Below are positions 1 through 5,825 of a stretch of DNA of 8,789 bases, one piece after another; the stretch's first letter is position 1, and the number at the start of each line of letters is the position of its first letter. The position numbers were made by a program, and so were the translations under genes. The notes under the pieces were generated by a model. The model worked only from the letters and a program-made list of their open reading frames with translations. It searched no databases and was not told where the DNA came from. Source of the stretch: an uncultured Clostridia bacterium (GTDB lineage Bacteria; Bacillota; Clostridia; Oscillospirales; Acutalibacteraceae); assembly GCA_937875885.1 (NCBI GenBank), contig CALEIO010000156.1, positions 1 through 8,789 of the forward strand. Direction: 5' to 3'.

Positions 1-1
1 G

Positions 2-457
2 AGAGTTGGCTGGTGTATGGCTCCTGCTGAGATTATTCAGAAGATGGGTGTTTGCAAACAGGGTGAAGATGTTCATACAAATATGTGGTCTCAGGTTGTT
101 TGCCACGAATTTATGACAAAGTACGACTTCAAGGGTCACCTTGAGTTCCTCAGAAAGCTTTACTCCGAAAAGGCAGAGTACACAATCAATCTGCTCAAAG
201 AAAACCTCAAGGGCAAAATTACCTTCGGCGATATCGACGGCGGACTTTTCATCTGGTGTACACTTCCCGAACACGTGGATATGCCCCAGTTTTGTATGGA
301 TGCAGTAAAAGCCAAGGTTTGTGTTGTGCCCGGCACAGCTTTCCTTACCGACGAAACACAGGTTTCTCACGATTTCAGAATCAACTTCTCTACTCCCACA
401 AACGAACAGCTTAAAAAGGGTATCGAGATTCTGGGCAAACTTGCAGAAACTCTTTAA
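2..457 (+). CDS. PLP-dependent class I/II aminotransferase, C-terminal part (5' end outside window)
   Basis: The reading frame is open from the first bases (RVGWCMAP...) and ends at TAA 455-457, so 151 C-terminal residues are visible; the ATG at base 17 is internal, not a start. RVGW followed by AP-EII matches the stretch just after the PLP-lysine in fold-type I aminotransferases of the 2-aminoadipate/MocR-like group. Also visible are GGLFIW, VVPGTAF and DFRINFS. The Arg of RINFS (fragment residue 126) is the family's substrate alpha-carboxylate binder. The catalytic lysine lies upstream of the window. Family knowledge gives a cytoplasmic enzyme moving amino groups between an amino acid and a 2-oxoacid; the substrate cannot be told. 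trpS follows after 30 bases on the same strand with no terminator between, so they are probably co-transcribed. Confidence 0.9.
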   Translation, partial: RVGWCMAPAEIIQKMGVCKQGEDVHTNMWSQVVCHEFMTKYDFKGHLEFLRKLYSEKAEYTINLLKENLKGKITFGDIDGGLFIWCTLPEHVDMPQFCMDAVKAKVCVVPGTAFLTDETQVSHDFRINFSTPTNEQLKKGIEILGKLAETL

Positions 458-487
458 TACGATTACACCATAAGGAGAATATATATT

Positions 488-1507
488 ATGGAACAGACAG
501 TTCAGACAGAGAAAAAGAAGATAGTTTACAGTGCTATTCAGCCCTCAGGTGCCATTACTCTGGGCAACTACCTGGGTGCTCTGCGCAACTGGGTAATTAT
601 GCAGAATGAAGAGGACAAAAACTGCATCTATACCCTTGCAGACCTGCACACAATCACAGTGCGTCAGGAGCCCGCAGCAATGAGAAAGAATGTGCTTGAA
701 GCCTATGCTTCCATTCTTGCTTGCGGTGTTGATGCGCAGAAGAGCATTTTCTTCATTCAGAGCCACGTGCCTGCACACGCTCAGATGGCGTGGATTCTCA
801 ACTGCTATACCCAGTTTGGTGAGCTTTCCAGAATGACTCAGTTCAAAGATAAGTCTGCAAAGCATGCAGATAACATCAATGCGGGTCTTTTTACATATCC
901 CACACTTATGGCTGCAGATATTCTGCTTTATCAGGCAGACCTTGTTCCTGTTGGTGCAGACCAGAAGCAGCACCTTGAGCTTGCACGAGATATTGCAGAG
1001 AGATTCAACGGCAGATATTCAGGTGTGTTTACAGTGCCCGAGGGTTTTATCCCCACAAACGGCGCAAGAGTTATGAGCCTGCAGGACCCCACAAGAAAAA
1101 TGAGCAAGTCTGACGAGAATGTTAATGCTTGCGTATCTCTTCTTGATGATGCAGACACAATTATGCGCAAATTCAAACGTGCTGTTACCGACAGCGAGGC
1201 AAAGGTTTGCATCGGCGAGGGTAAGGACGGCGTTAACAACCTTATCGGTATTTACTCTGCAGTAACAGGCAAGACAGCAGACCAGATTACAGCAGAGTTT
1301 GAGGGCAAAGGCTATGGTGACTTCAAGATGACAGTAGGCGAAGCAGTTGTAGAAGAGCTCCGTCCCATCAGAGAAAAGTACGAAAAGCTCATTGCCGACA
1401 AGGCATACCTTGAGGAAAGCTACCGTGCAGCAGCACAGATGGCAGACCGCTTTGCACAGCGCACTTTGGACAAAGCTATGAAGAAAATCGGATTTATCCA
1501 CAGATAA
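488..1507 (+). CDS. trpS: Tryptophanyl-tRNA synthetase (TrpRS)
   Basis: The enzyme charges tRNA-Trp with tryptophan using ATP, in the cytoplasm. At 339 residues it has the usual length of bacterial TrpRS (about 330). It is a class I synthetase with a Rossmann core. The HIGH-type motif is TLGN at residues 24-27, after QPSG. GADQKQHLELARDIA (from residue 156) is the family's tryptophan/ATP-site segment. KMSKS is at 204-208, and the rest is the helical anticodon-binding part. All signature motifs are intact. AAGGAG (472-477) lies 10 bases before the ATG. An aminotransferase precedes it by 30 bases and a strong terminator follows directly. The gap upstream is far too short for a T-box leader, so any T-box control would have to act from before the aminotransferase. 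Confidence 0.98.
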   Translation: MEQTVQTEKKKIVYSAIQPSGAITLGNYLGALRNWVIMQNEEDKNCIYTLADLHTITVRQEPAAMRKNVLEAYASILACGVDAQKSIFFIQSHVPAHAQMAWILNCYTQFGELSRMTQFKDKSAKHADNINAGLFTYPTLMAADILLYQADLVPVGADQKQHLELARDIAERFNGRYSGVFTVPEGFIPTNGARVMSLQDPTRKMSKSDENVNACVSLLDDADTIMRKFKRAVTDSEAKVCIGEGKDGVNNLIGIYSAVTGKTADQITAEFEGKGYGDFKMTVGEAVVEELRPIREKYEKLIADKAYLEESYRAAAQMADRFAQRTLDKAMKKIGFIHR

Positions 1508-1512
1508 AAGAG

Positions 1513-1552
1513 AATCCCTCTTGCAATGCAAGGGGGATTTTGCGATTTTTTT
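1513..1552 (+). terminator. Rho-independent terminator after trpS
   Basis: A 12-pair stem is formed by AATCCCTCTTGC (1513-1524) and GCAAGGGGGATT (1528-1539), with one G-T wobble and a 3-base loop. A run of seven T (1546-1552) comes after a short TTGCGA spacer. It starts six bases after the trpS stop codon and should end the aminotransferase-trpS transcript. Confidence 0.9.
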
Positions 1553-1573
1553 AGAATTTTTTGGAAAATGGTG

Positions 1574-1599
1574 TGAGGTTTTATTTTCCTTTTCGTTAA
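1574..1599 (+). promoter_or_regulatory. Possible ECF-type promoter of the sigma-factor operon (weak)
   Basis: No vegetative -35/-10 pair is evident between the trpS terminator and the sigma gene. TGAGGT (1574-1579) and CGTTAA (1594-1599), 14 bases apart across a T-rich spacer, loosely resemble the TGAAAC...CGT elements that ECF sigma factors use, often on their own gene. The spacing is shorter than the usual 16 or so and the -35 match is poor. This is only a suggestion. Confidence 0.25.
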
Positions 1600-1616
1600 A
1601 TAGGTGAAAGGGAAAA
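1584..1616 (+). other. Inverted repeat / possible leader hairpin before the sigma gene
   Basis: TTTTCCTTTTC (1584-1594) pairs with GAAAGGGAAAA (1606-1616), 11 pairs including one wobble, around an 11-base loop. The hairpin would end seven bases before the ribosome site. The arms are mostly A/T and low in complexity, so pairing may be fortuitous. It overlaps the possible ECF -10 element. Confidence 0.3.
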
Positions 1617-1622
1617 CAATTG

Positions 1623-1629
1623 AAAGGAG
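1623..1629 (+). promoter_or_regulatory. Ribosome binding site of the sigma factor, decides the start
   Basis: AAAGGAG lies 8 bases before ATG 1638, a normal distance. It is only 2 bases before ATG 1632 and lies inside any protein begun at ATG 1620. The in-frame ATGs at 1620 and 1632 are therefore unlikely starts. Confidence 0.8.
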
Positions 1630-1637
1630 CAATGTCA

Positions 1638-2195
1638 ATGGATAACGGTGCTGTAAGCTATCGCCGTTTCCTTGACGGAGATGACAGCGGCTTTGTGGAG
1701 ATAATCAAAAACTACAAAGACGGACTGATAATTTATCTTTGTTCAGTAACAGGAAATGTGCACGTAGCAGAAGACCTGACCGAGGATACCTTTGTCAGGA
1801 TAATTACAAAGAAACCCCGATTCACGGGAAAGGCTTCGTTCAAAACTTGGCTATATACCATAGGCAGGAATATAGCTATTGATTTTCTGCGCAAAAATTC
1901 CCGCAGACAGGAAGTTTCTACCGAGGAATTGCTGGAAATCAGAAGCGATGAAATGCTTCTTGAACAAGCATATATCAAGGAAGAAGAAAAAATAGAATTG
2001 CACCGCGCAATGAAAAAACTGACAGAGTCCTATCGTCAGGTGCTTTGGCTTGCTTACTTTGAAGATTTGTCAAACAAAGATATTGCGGTGGTAATGAAAA
2101 AATCCGTACATAATATAGAGACTTTGCTCTACAGAGCAAGAAAGTCACTCAGAGAAGAACTTGAAAAGGAGGGTTTCGTCTATGAAGGACTATAA
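1638..2195 (+). CDS. ECF-type RNA polymerase sigma factor (sigma-70 family)
   Basis: This 185-residue protein would direct RNA polymerase to a special set of promoters. Region 2 spans about residues 15-90: AEDLTEDTF (44-52) is the core-binding helix, and TWLYTIGRNIAIDFLRK (70-86) is the region 2.3/2.4 segment that melts and reads the -10. Region 4 spans about 127-178, with LTESYRQVLWL and a helix-turn-helix (LSNKDIAVVMKKS..NIETLLYRARK) that reads the -35. Region 3 is absent, as in ECF factors, and the length is typical. Its last 14 bases overlap the next gene, so the two are translationally coupled, as is usual for a sigma factor and its partner. The downstream membrane protein is its likely anti-sigma factor or sensor. 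Targets are unknown, and self-control is possible. Confidence 0.93.
   Translation: MDNGAVSYRRFLDGDDSGFVEIIKNYKDGLIIYLCSVTGNVHVAEDLTEDTFVRIITKKPRFTGKASFKTWLYTIGRNIAIDFLRKNSRRQEVSTEELLEIRSDEMLLEQAYIKEEEKIELHRAMKKLTESYRQVLWLAYFEDLSNKDIAVVMKKSVHNIETLLYRARKSLREELEKEGFVYEGL
2165..2172 (+). promoter_or_regulatory. Ribosome binding site of the membrane protein, inside the sigma gene
   Basis: AAAGGAGG lies within the 3' end of the sigma-factor gene, 9 bases before ATG 2182. It fixes that ATG as the start rather than the in-frame TTG at 2161, which lies before the site. It also explains coupled expression. Confidence 0.85.
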
Positions 2196-3909
2196 AGAAA
2201 TGGCGCAAGCGGTTTTCAGTCGTCGTGACGAATACCTTGCTTTGCAGAAAAAGAAAACAGCAGCCCTGCTGAAAACAGGAGTTACACTTTGCTCTTTTGT
2301 GCTGGTGGTTGTTATAGGCGTGCTTTTGTGGAAAACCAAGCTGCCAGATATTCCCGTTGTGCCTGCTCCTGTGGAGCCTACCCAGGGGGTATCTTCTCAG
2401 AGTGCAGTTCAGCAGGAGCCCACAACACACATCCAGGTTGCAGAAAGTACAGTTCGTGCCGAGGATCCCAAAGAGCCCGAGAGTGCACCAATGGTGCCCA
2501 TAGCGCCCGTTGCACCAAGTGCTCCGACTGTGTCCACAGACCCTGTGGAAAAACCTACAGTAACCACGCCTACAAAACCCCAGGATACTACAGAACGTGT
2601 GGATGTAACAGAGGTTACAGATAGTGTTGAGAACGATGCTCCTGCTTGTTCTCCAAATGATCCCGTTTGTACCGAAGCGCCTACTATGGGCGGATTTGAC
2701 GAATATCCGTTTCCTGAAGATACTTTACCAATGGCAACTAGTCCTGCTACAGAGTGTCCTACAGACCCTACCTGGGGAGTTGAGACAACTGAGCCTACTA
2801 ATCCTACGGTAGAAACCGAACCCACAGAGCCTCCTACAGGACCCCTGGAGATTATCGTTAACGGCGAAAAGTGCGTGGTGCAGACAGGCGATATGGTGTC
2901 TTACACAGCAGAACTTTATGTGAAGGATCTGATTGAAACCTTTGCAGCTTCGGTTGCTTACAGCGATTCGCTGGAAATAATCGAGGTTATCAATCCCAGA
3001 GAAGAAAGTGGCTCTGCTGCCCATTATCCTAACCTTACAGGTGGTTCGGAAATGATGAATTACCATTACACAAAGATTAGTGAGGAAGGCAAATTGCGAG
3101 CTTTTGTTTCTGGTTCTAAACTTTCGGGTTATAACTTCAAAGAACAGAAAGTTCTGCTTACATTTGACTTTATAGCAAAAAGTGCCGGTGAAGCAGAGAT
3201 TGCTCTGGAAATACACGACCTTTGCAAAAAAGGCGACGGAACACCCTATTTCAGCAATAGACAGCAGGTTATCTTTGAGGGCATAGCCTGCGAGGAATAT
3301 ATAACAGTAACTCCTGCCGCAGAGGTTATTTTACCCACAACACCCAACCCGGAGCCCGAAGAAACCGTACCTCCTTTTACATATCCCGAAGAAAGCTATA
3401 ACGGTGAGCTTCTTATCTACACAGGTGAAAGAACATATTCTGCAAATGTGGGAGAAAAAGTAACCTATGTTGTAGAGCTTGAAGCAGATCAGAAGTTCAA
3501 CTATATCAACTTTGCGGTTGCTTACTCCGACAAGCTGGATTTGTTTATTCCCGAAAATACAGAGAATACACTTAAAGAGGATTTTACAATACCCGACCTC
3601 AGCGGAGATGGCTACATCTTTGTTGACAGAACATATACTGTGGATGGTCAGGAGTGGCCTGCGGTGTATGTTGATGCCAGTCGTTTGTATAAGTTTGATT
3701 TCCGCAGACGAAAGATACTGGTGCAGTTGGATTTTATAGTGGCAGAAGCAGGAGAAGCAAACATTGACCTGATAGTTAATACTGTGATGATAAATGAAAA
3801 CTATATGGTGGGACAGAATCCCGAAATTCCCTACGGAGAAGCCTATTTCTATAATGGCGAGCAGCTGATTTCTGACGGAATCAATTTTTATGAGTATGTT
3901 GCAAATTAA
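2182..3909 (+). CDS. Single-pass membrane protein with two cohesin-like ectodomains; candidate anti-sigma factor/sensor
   Basis: 575 residues. Residues 1-32 are a short, charged cytoplasmic segment (RRDEYLALQKKK). A hydrophobic helix at about 33-50 follows basic residues, predicting N-inside topology. Residues about 55-221 are a stalk rich in Pro, Thr, Glu and Val. Two related beta-rich domains follow, about 222-376 and 409-575, joined by a Pro/Thr linker. Both contain VAYSD (258-262; 446-450) before a Leu-Asp/Glu strand, and both contain a hydrophobic strand ending DFI followed by AGEA (329-338; 517-526). This layout recalls cohesin/carbohydrate-binding beta sandwiches. The start overlaps the upstream sigma gene by 14 bases. 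By analogy with RsgI proteins, the N-terminus may hold the sigma factor while the outer domains sense a surface ligand. That role is inferred. A plain cell-surface adhesion protein remains possible. No dockerin or LPXTG motif is seen. Confidence 0.8.
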   Translation: MKDYKEMAQAVFSRRDEYLALQKKKTAALLKTGVTLCSFVLVVVIGVLLWKTKLPDIPVVPAPVEPTQGVSSQSAVQQEPTTHIQVAESTVRAEDPKEPESAPMVPIAPVAPSAPTVSTDPVEKPTVTTPTKPQDTTERVDVTEVTDSVENDAPACSPNDPVCTEAPTMGGFDEYPFPEDTLPMATSPATECPTDPTWGVETTEPTNPTVETEPTEPPTGPLEIIVNGEKCVVQTGDMVSYTAELYVKDLIETFAASVAYSDSLEIIEVINPREESGSAAHYPNLTGGSEMMNYHYTKISEEGKLRAFVSGSKLSGYNFKEQKVLLTFDFIAKSAGEAEIALEIHDLCKKGDGTPYFSNRQQVIFEGIACEEYITVTPAAEVILPTTPNPEPEETVPPFTYPEESYNGELLIYTGERTYSANVGEKVTYVVELEADQKFNYINFAVAYSDKLDLFIPENTENTLKEDFTIPDLSGDGYIFVDRTYTVDGQEWPAVYVDASRLYKFDFRRRKILVQLDFIVAEAGEANIDLIVNTVMINENYMVGQNPEIPYGEAYFYNGEQLISDGINFYEYVAN

Positions 3910-3951
3910 TCACAACAAAACAGCTTACTCCTTGTTTTCCCTCAAATAAAG

Positions 3952-3987
3952 AAAGCGGACGTACATCTTTGGTGTGCGTCCGCTTTT
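3952..3987. terminator. Bidirectional terminator between convergent genes
   Basis: AAAGCGGACGTACA (3952-3965) pairs with TGTGCGTCCGCTTT (3973-3986), 14 pairs with one wobble, around a 7-base loop. TTTTCGTTT follows on the plus strand. On the minus strand the stem is followed by CTTTCTTTATTTG, so it can serve both the cohesin-like gene and the leftward Crp/Fnr gene, whose stop is 8 bases away. Confidence 0.88.
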
Positions 3988-3994
3988 CGTTTGC

Positions 3995-4675
3995 TCAAAG
4001 ACAAGCTTTGAGAGCTTTTTCGTTTTCGATTTTGAAGGAGCTTTTGTAGTAGCTGATGATGCCGTCACGTTGCATTCGGCTCAATTCCCTTGAAAGGGCG
4101 GTGCGGTTGGCACCCAGCACCGATGCCAGCTCTTCTCTGTTGTAAGGCAGGTTGAAAGTGGCGGAGGAATACTGTTTTTGCATATCCATCAGAAACATTG
4201 CAATTCTGCCGCGGAGAGATTTGCAGGACAGGTAGGCTATTTTGCGGTTGAGCTCCCAGAATTTGCCCGAAATATTGTAGAGCATATTTTTGAGCACGTT
4301 TCTGCACACAGGGTTGCAGGAATGCTGTGCAATTGCTTCAAAGCTTAAGAATACCACAATGGTGTCTTCTCTTGTTATAACGCTTACGGGGGTTGCCTGG
4401 CCCTGTGAGGACATAAGAATATCGCCAAACAGGGCACCTGTGCGGTGGGTCTGGATTATTCTGCGCTCTCCCGAGTAGGAGACACTTTCTGCTATAACTG
4501 CTCCCTGCAGTATAACTCCCGCATGGGTGACGGTATCTCCCTGGCTGAAAATCACCGACCCTTTGGGGTAAAAGGTGGGGGAAAGCTTCAGAAGATTTAT
4601 TATGTGCTCAAGCTCATCGTTGGAAAAATCCTTGAAAGGTAGGCTGTTTTGCAGTATTTTATAGTACTTCTTCAT
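3995..4675 (-). CDS. Crp/Fnr-family transcriptional regulator
   Basis: A 226-residue DNA-binding protein. An N-terminal cyclic-nucleotide-binding-type beta barrel covers about 14-125 (YPKGSVIFSQGD at 36-47; GALFGDIL at 80-87). The dimer helix is about 126-150, and a C-terminal winged helix-turn-helix is about 155-215 (LPYNREELASVLG, then recognition helix NRTALSREL at 190-198). In the CRP/FNR alignment the second recognition position, usually Glu, is Thr192; Ser195 and Arg196 are kept, so its site should differ from TGTGA or TTGAT. There is no N-terminal FNR cysteine cluster. Cys120, Cys124 and Cys151 exist, but their role is unknown. The ATG at 4675 is chosen because the ribosome site is 9 bases away; the TTG at 4684 touches it. 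It is divergent from an ABC importer and probably controls it. The effector is unknown; redox or nitrogen-oxide sensing, as in HcpR relatives, is one possibility. Confidence 0.93.
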   Translation of the reverse strand: MKKYYKILQNSLPFKDFSNDELEHIINLLKLSPTFYPKGSVIFSQGDTVTHAGVILQGAVIAESVSYSGERRIIQTHRTGALFGDILMSSQGQATPVSVITREDTIVVFLSFEAIAQHSCNPVCRNVLKNMLYNISGKFWELNRKIAYLSCKSLRGRIAMFLMDMQKQYSSATFNLPYNREELASVLGANRTALSRELSRMQRDGIISYYKSSFKIENEKALKACL

Positions 4676-4684
4676 ACAGTACAA

Positions 4685-4690
4685 CTCCTA
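4685..4690 (-). promoter_or_regulatory. Ribosome binding site of the Crp/Fnr gene
   Basis: On the minus strand TAGGAG ends 9 bases before ATG 4675. The in-frame TTG at 4684 lies directly against it and could not be used. Confidence 0.8.
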
Positions 4691-4704
4691 AGGGTTGCAA
4701 TTTG

Positions 4705-4718
4705 GTTGCTGTAGCAAC
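4705..4718. promoter_or_regulatory. Palindromic operator, probable Crp/Fnr-protein site
   Basis: GTTGC-TGTA-GCAAC is a perfect 5+4+5 palindrome in the divergent promoter region. Its centre (4711.5) is 41.5 bases before the start point expected from the importer's TATAAT box, the class II activator position. It also lies about 16 bases downstream of the regulator's own expected start point. A further GGTTGC (4693-4698) repeats the left arm (4704-4709) exactly 11 bases away, one helical turn. Binding by the adjacent regulator is inferred from position and symmetry. Confidence 0.65.
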
Positions 4719-4733
4719 GTATTTGTTTAGAAA

Positions 4734-4762
4734 ATTATATTATAATAAAGGTGAAAAATCAA
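4734..4762 (-). promoter_or_regulatory. Promoter of the Crp/Fnr gene (minus strand)
   Basis: On the minus strand TTGATT (4762-4757) and TATAAT (4739-4734) are 17 bases apart, a good vegetative promoter. The expected start is near 4727, giving a leader of about 50 bases that contains the palindrome. Its -10 abuts the importer's -10 (4741-4746), so the two polymerases would compete for the same stretch. Confidence 0.65.
4741..4746 (+). promoter_or_regulatory. -10 box of the ABC importer operon; -35 lacking
   Basis: TATAAT matches the consensus, but the hexamer 17 bases upstream (CGTATT, 4718-4723) bears no resemblance to TTGACA and there is no extended -10 TG. The expected start is near 4753. 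A promoter with this make-up usually needs an activator, and the palindrome at 4705-4718 is correctly placed for one. Confidence 0.65.
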
Positions 4763-4778
4763 TAGGAGGTATATTGAT

Positions 4779-5825
4779 ATGAAAAAAACATTTTCTTTGA
4801 TTTCTTTGATGCTTGCTCTGGTAATGATGTTTTCACTTGCAGCTTGCGCAGGAAATAACACACAGGACACACAGACAACAACTGCTGCCAATGCAGAAAC
4901 TCAGGCTGCAACAGAGCCTGTCAGAGGAGTAGAGCCTTTGAATGTCTACACTATCAAGGGACCTACAGGTATGGGTATGGCAGAGATGATTGTTGACGAA
5001 GCAAATGACGATGATTCTGACTACAACTTCACAGTTGTAGCTGCTCCCGACGAGATTACAGCAGCTATCATCAACGGCGACGCAGACATTGCAGCTTGTC
5101 CCGTAAACCTTGCTTCTGTTCTTTACAACAAGACAAACGGCGGCATTAAGATTCTTGCTCTCAACACTCTTGGCGTTACTTATATCGTAACAAACGGCAC
5201 AGAGGTGAACTCCATTGAGGATTTAAGAGGTAAGACTATTGTTTCTGCAGGTCAGGGTGCAACTCCCGAGTATATCCTCACAAAGCTTCTTACAGATTCC
5301 GGTCTTACAGTAGGCGAGGATGTGTTTGTTGAATACAAGTCCGAGCACAGCGACGTTGCATCTCTCATTGTTGCAGGCGAAGCTGATGTAGCTCTTCTGC
5401 CCGAGCCTAACGTAACATCCTCCACAATTCAGAATGCAGACGTTAAGGTTGCTCTTGACCTTACTCAGGAGTGGGAGAATAAGTACGGTACAAAGCTTGT
5501 TCAGGGTTGTGTTGTTGCACGCGCTGAAGCTATCACAACAAATGCATGGGGCATTAACGAATTCCTTGATGATTATGCAGATTCCGTTGAGGTTATCAAC
5601 ACAGCTACAGACGAAGCTGCACAGATGATTGTTGATGCAGGCATTATTCCCAAGGCTCCCATTGCAAAAAAAGCTATCCCCACAAGCTACATCACATTTA
5701 TTGCAGGTGACACAATGAAGACTCTCACTCAGGAGAATCTTCAGGTGCTCTATGATGCTAACCCTGCATCTGTAGGAGGTAATTTACCTGATGACAACTT
5801 CTACTACAACTACGTTGAAGACTAA
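4779..5825 (+). CDS. ABC importer solute-binding lipoprotein (NitT/TauT/NMT1-like)
   Basis: 348 residues. A lipoprotein signal peptide begins MKK, has a hydrophobic core to about residue 20 and a lipobox LAAC (20-23); Cys23 would be lipidated and anchor the protein outside the membrane. A Thr/Ala/Gln-rich tether (about 24-45) follows. The mature part is a type II periplasmic-binding-protein fold: a first lobe with TGMGMAEMI, PDEITAAIINGDADIAACP and LYNKTNGG, then the VNSIEDLRGKTIV crossover typical of COG0715 proteins, then ADVALLPEP. Relatives bind nitrate, sulfonates, taurine or thiamine precursors. The ligand here cannot be told from sequence. AGGAGG (4764-4769) lies 9 bases before the ATG. 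The next gene, the fused permease-ATPase, starts within its last 35 bases. Expression is probably controlled by the divergent Crp/Fnr regulator. Confidence 0.93.
   Translation: MKKTFSLISLMLALVMMFSLAACAGNNTQDTQTTTAANAETQAATEPVRGVEPLNVYTIKGPTGMGMAEMIVDEANDDDSDYNFTVVAAPDEITAAIINGDADIAACPVNLASVLYNKTNGGIKILALNTLGVTYIVTNGTEVNSIEDLRGKTIVSAGQGATPEYILTKLLTDSGLTVGEDVFVEYKSEHSDVASLIVAGEADVALLPEPNVTSSTIQNADVKVALDLTQEWENKYGTKLVQGCVVARAEAITTNAWGINEFLDDYADSVEVINTATDEAAQMIVDAGIIPKAPIAKKAIPTSYITFIAGDTMKTLTQENLQVLYDANPASVGGNLPDDNFYYNYVED
5774..5779 (+). promoter_or_regulatory. Ribosome binding site of the permease-ATPase, inside the solute-binding gene
   Basis: AGGAGG within the coding sequence of the upstream gene lies 11 bases before ATG 5791. 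It supports that ATG even though it makes the two genes overlap by 35 bases. Confidence 0.75.

Noticed and set aside
458..487. T-box leader in front of trpS
   Set aside because: Only 30 bases separate trpS from the previous gene, with no room for a T-box; any leader would be upstream of the window.
545..1531. Several long open frames on the minus strand across trpS
   Set aside because: No ribosome sites or recognisable protein features; the plus-strand frame is an unmistakable TrpRS.
1620..1637. Earlier ATG starts (1620 and 1632) for the sigma factor
   Set aside because: The ribosome site AAAGGAG sits at 1623-1629, inside or too close to these starts; ATG 1638 has the right distance.
2161..2181. 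TTG start at 2161 for the cohesin-like membrane protein
   Set aside because: AAAGGAGG at 2165-2172 lies after this codon and serves ATG 2182.
2409..2825. 138-codon minus-strand frame rich in Ser, Val and Gly
   Set aside because: It is the antisense of the Pro/Thr-rich stalk, whose codon bias leaves the other strand free of stops; it has no start signals.
4676..4684. TTG start at 4684 for the Crp/Fnr regulator
   Set aside because: It abuts the ribosome site with no spacing; ATG 4675 is correctly spaced.
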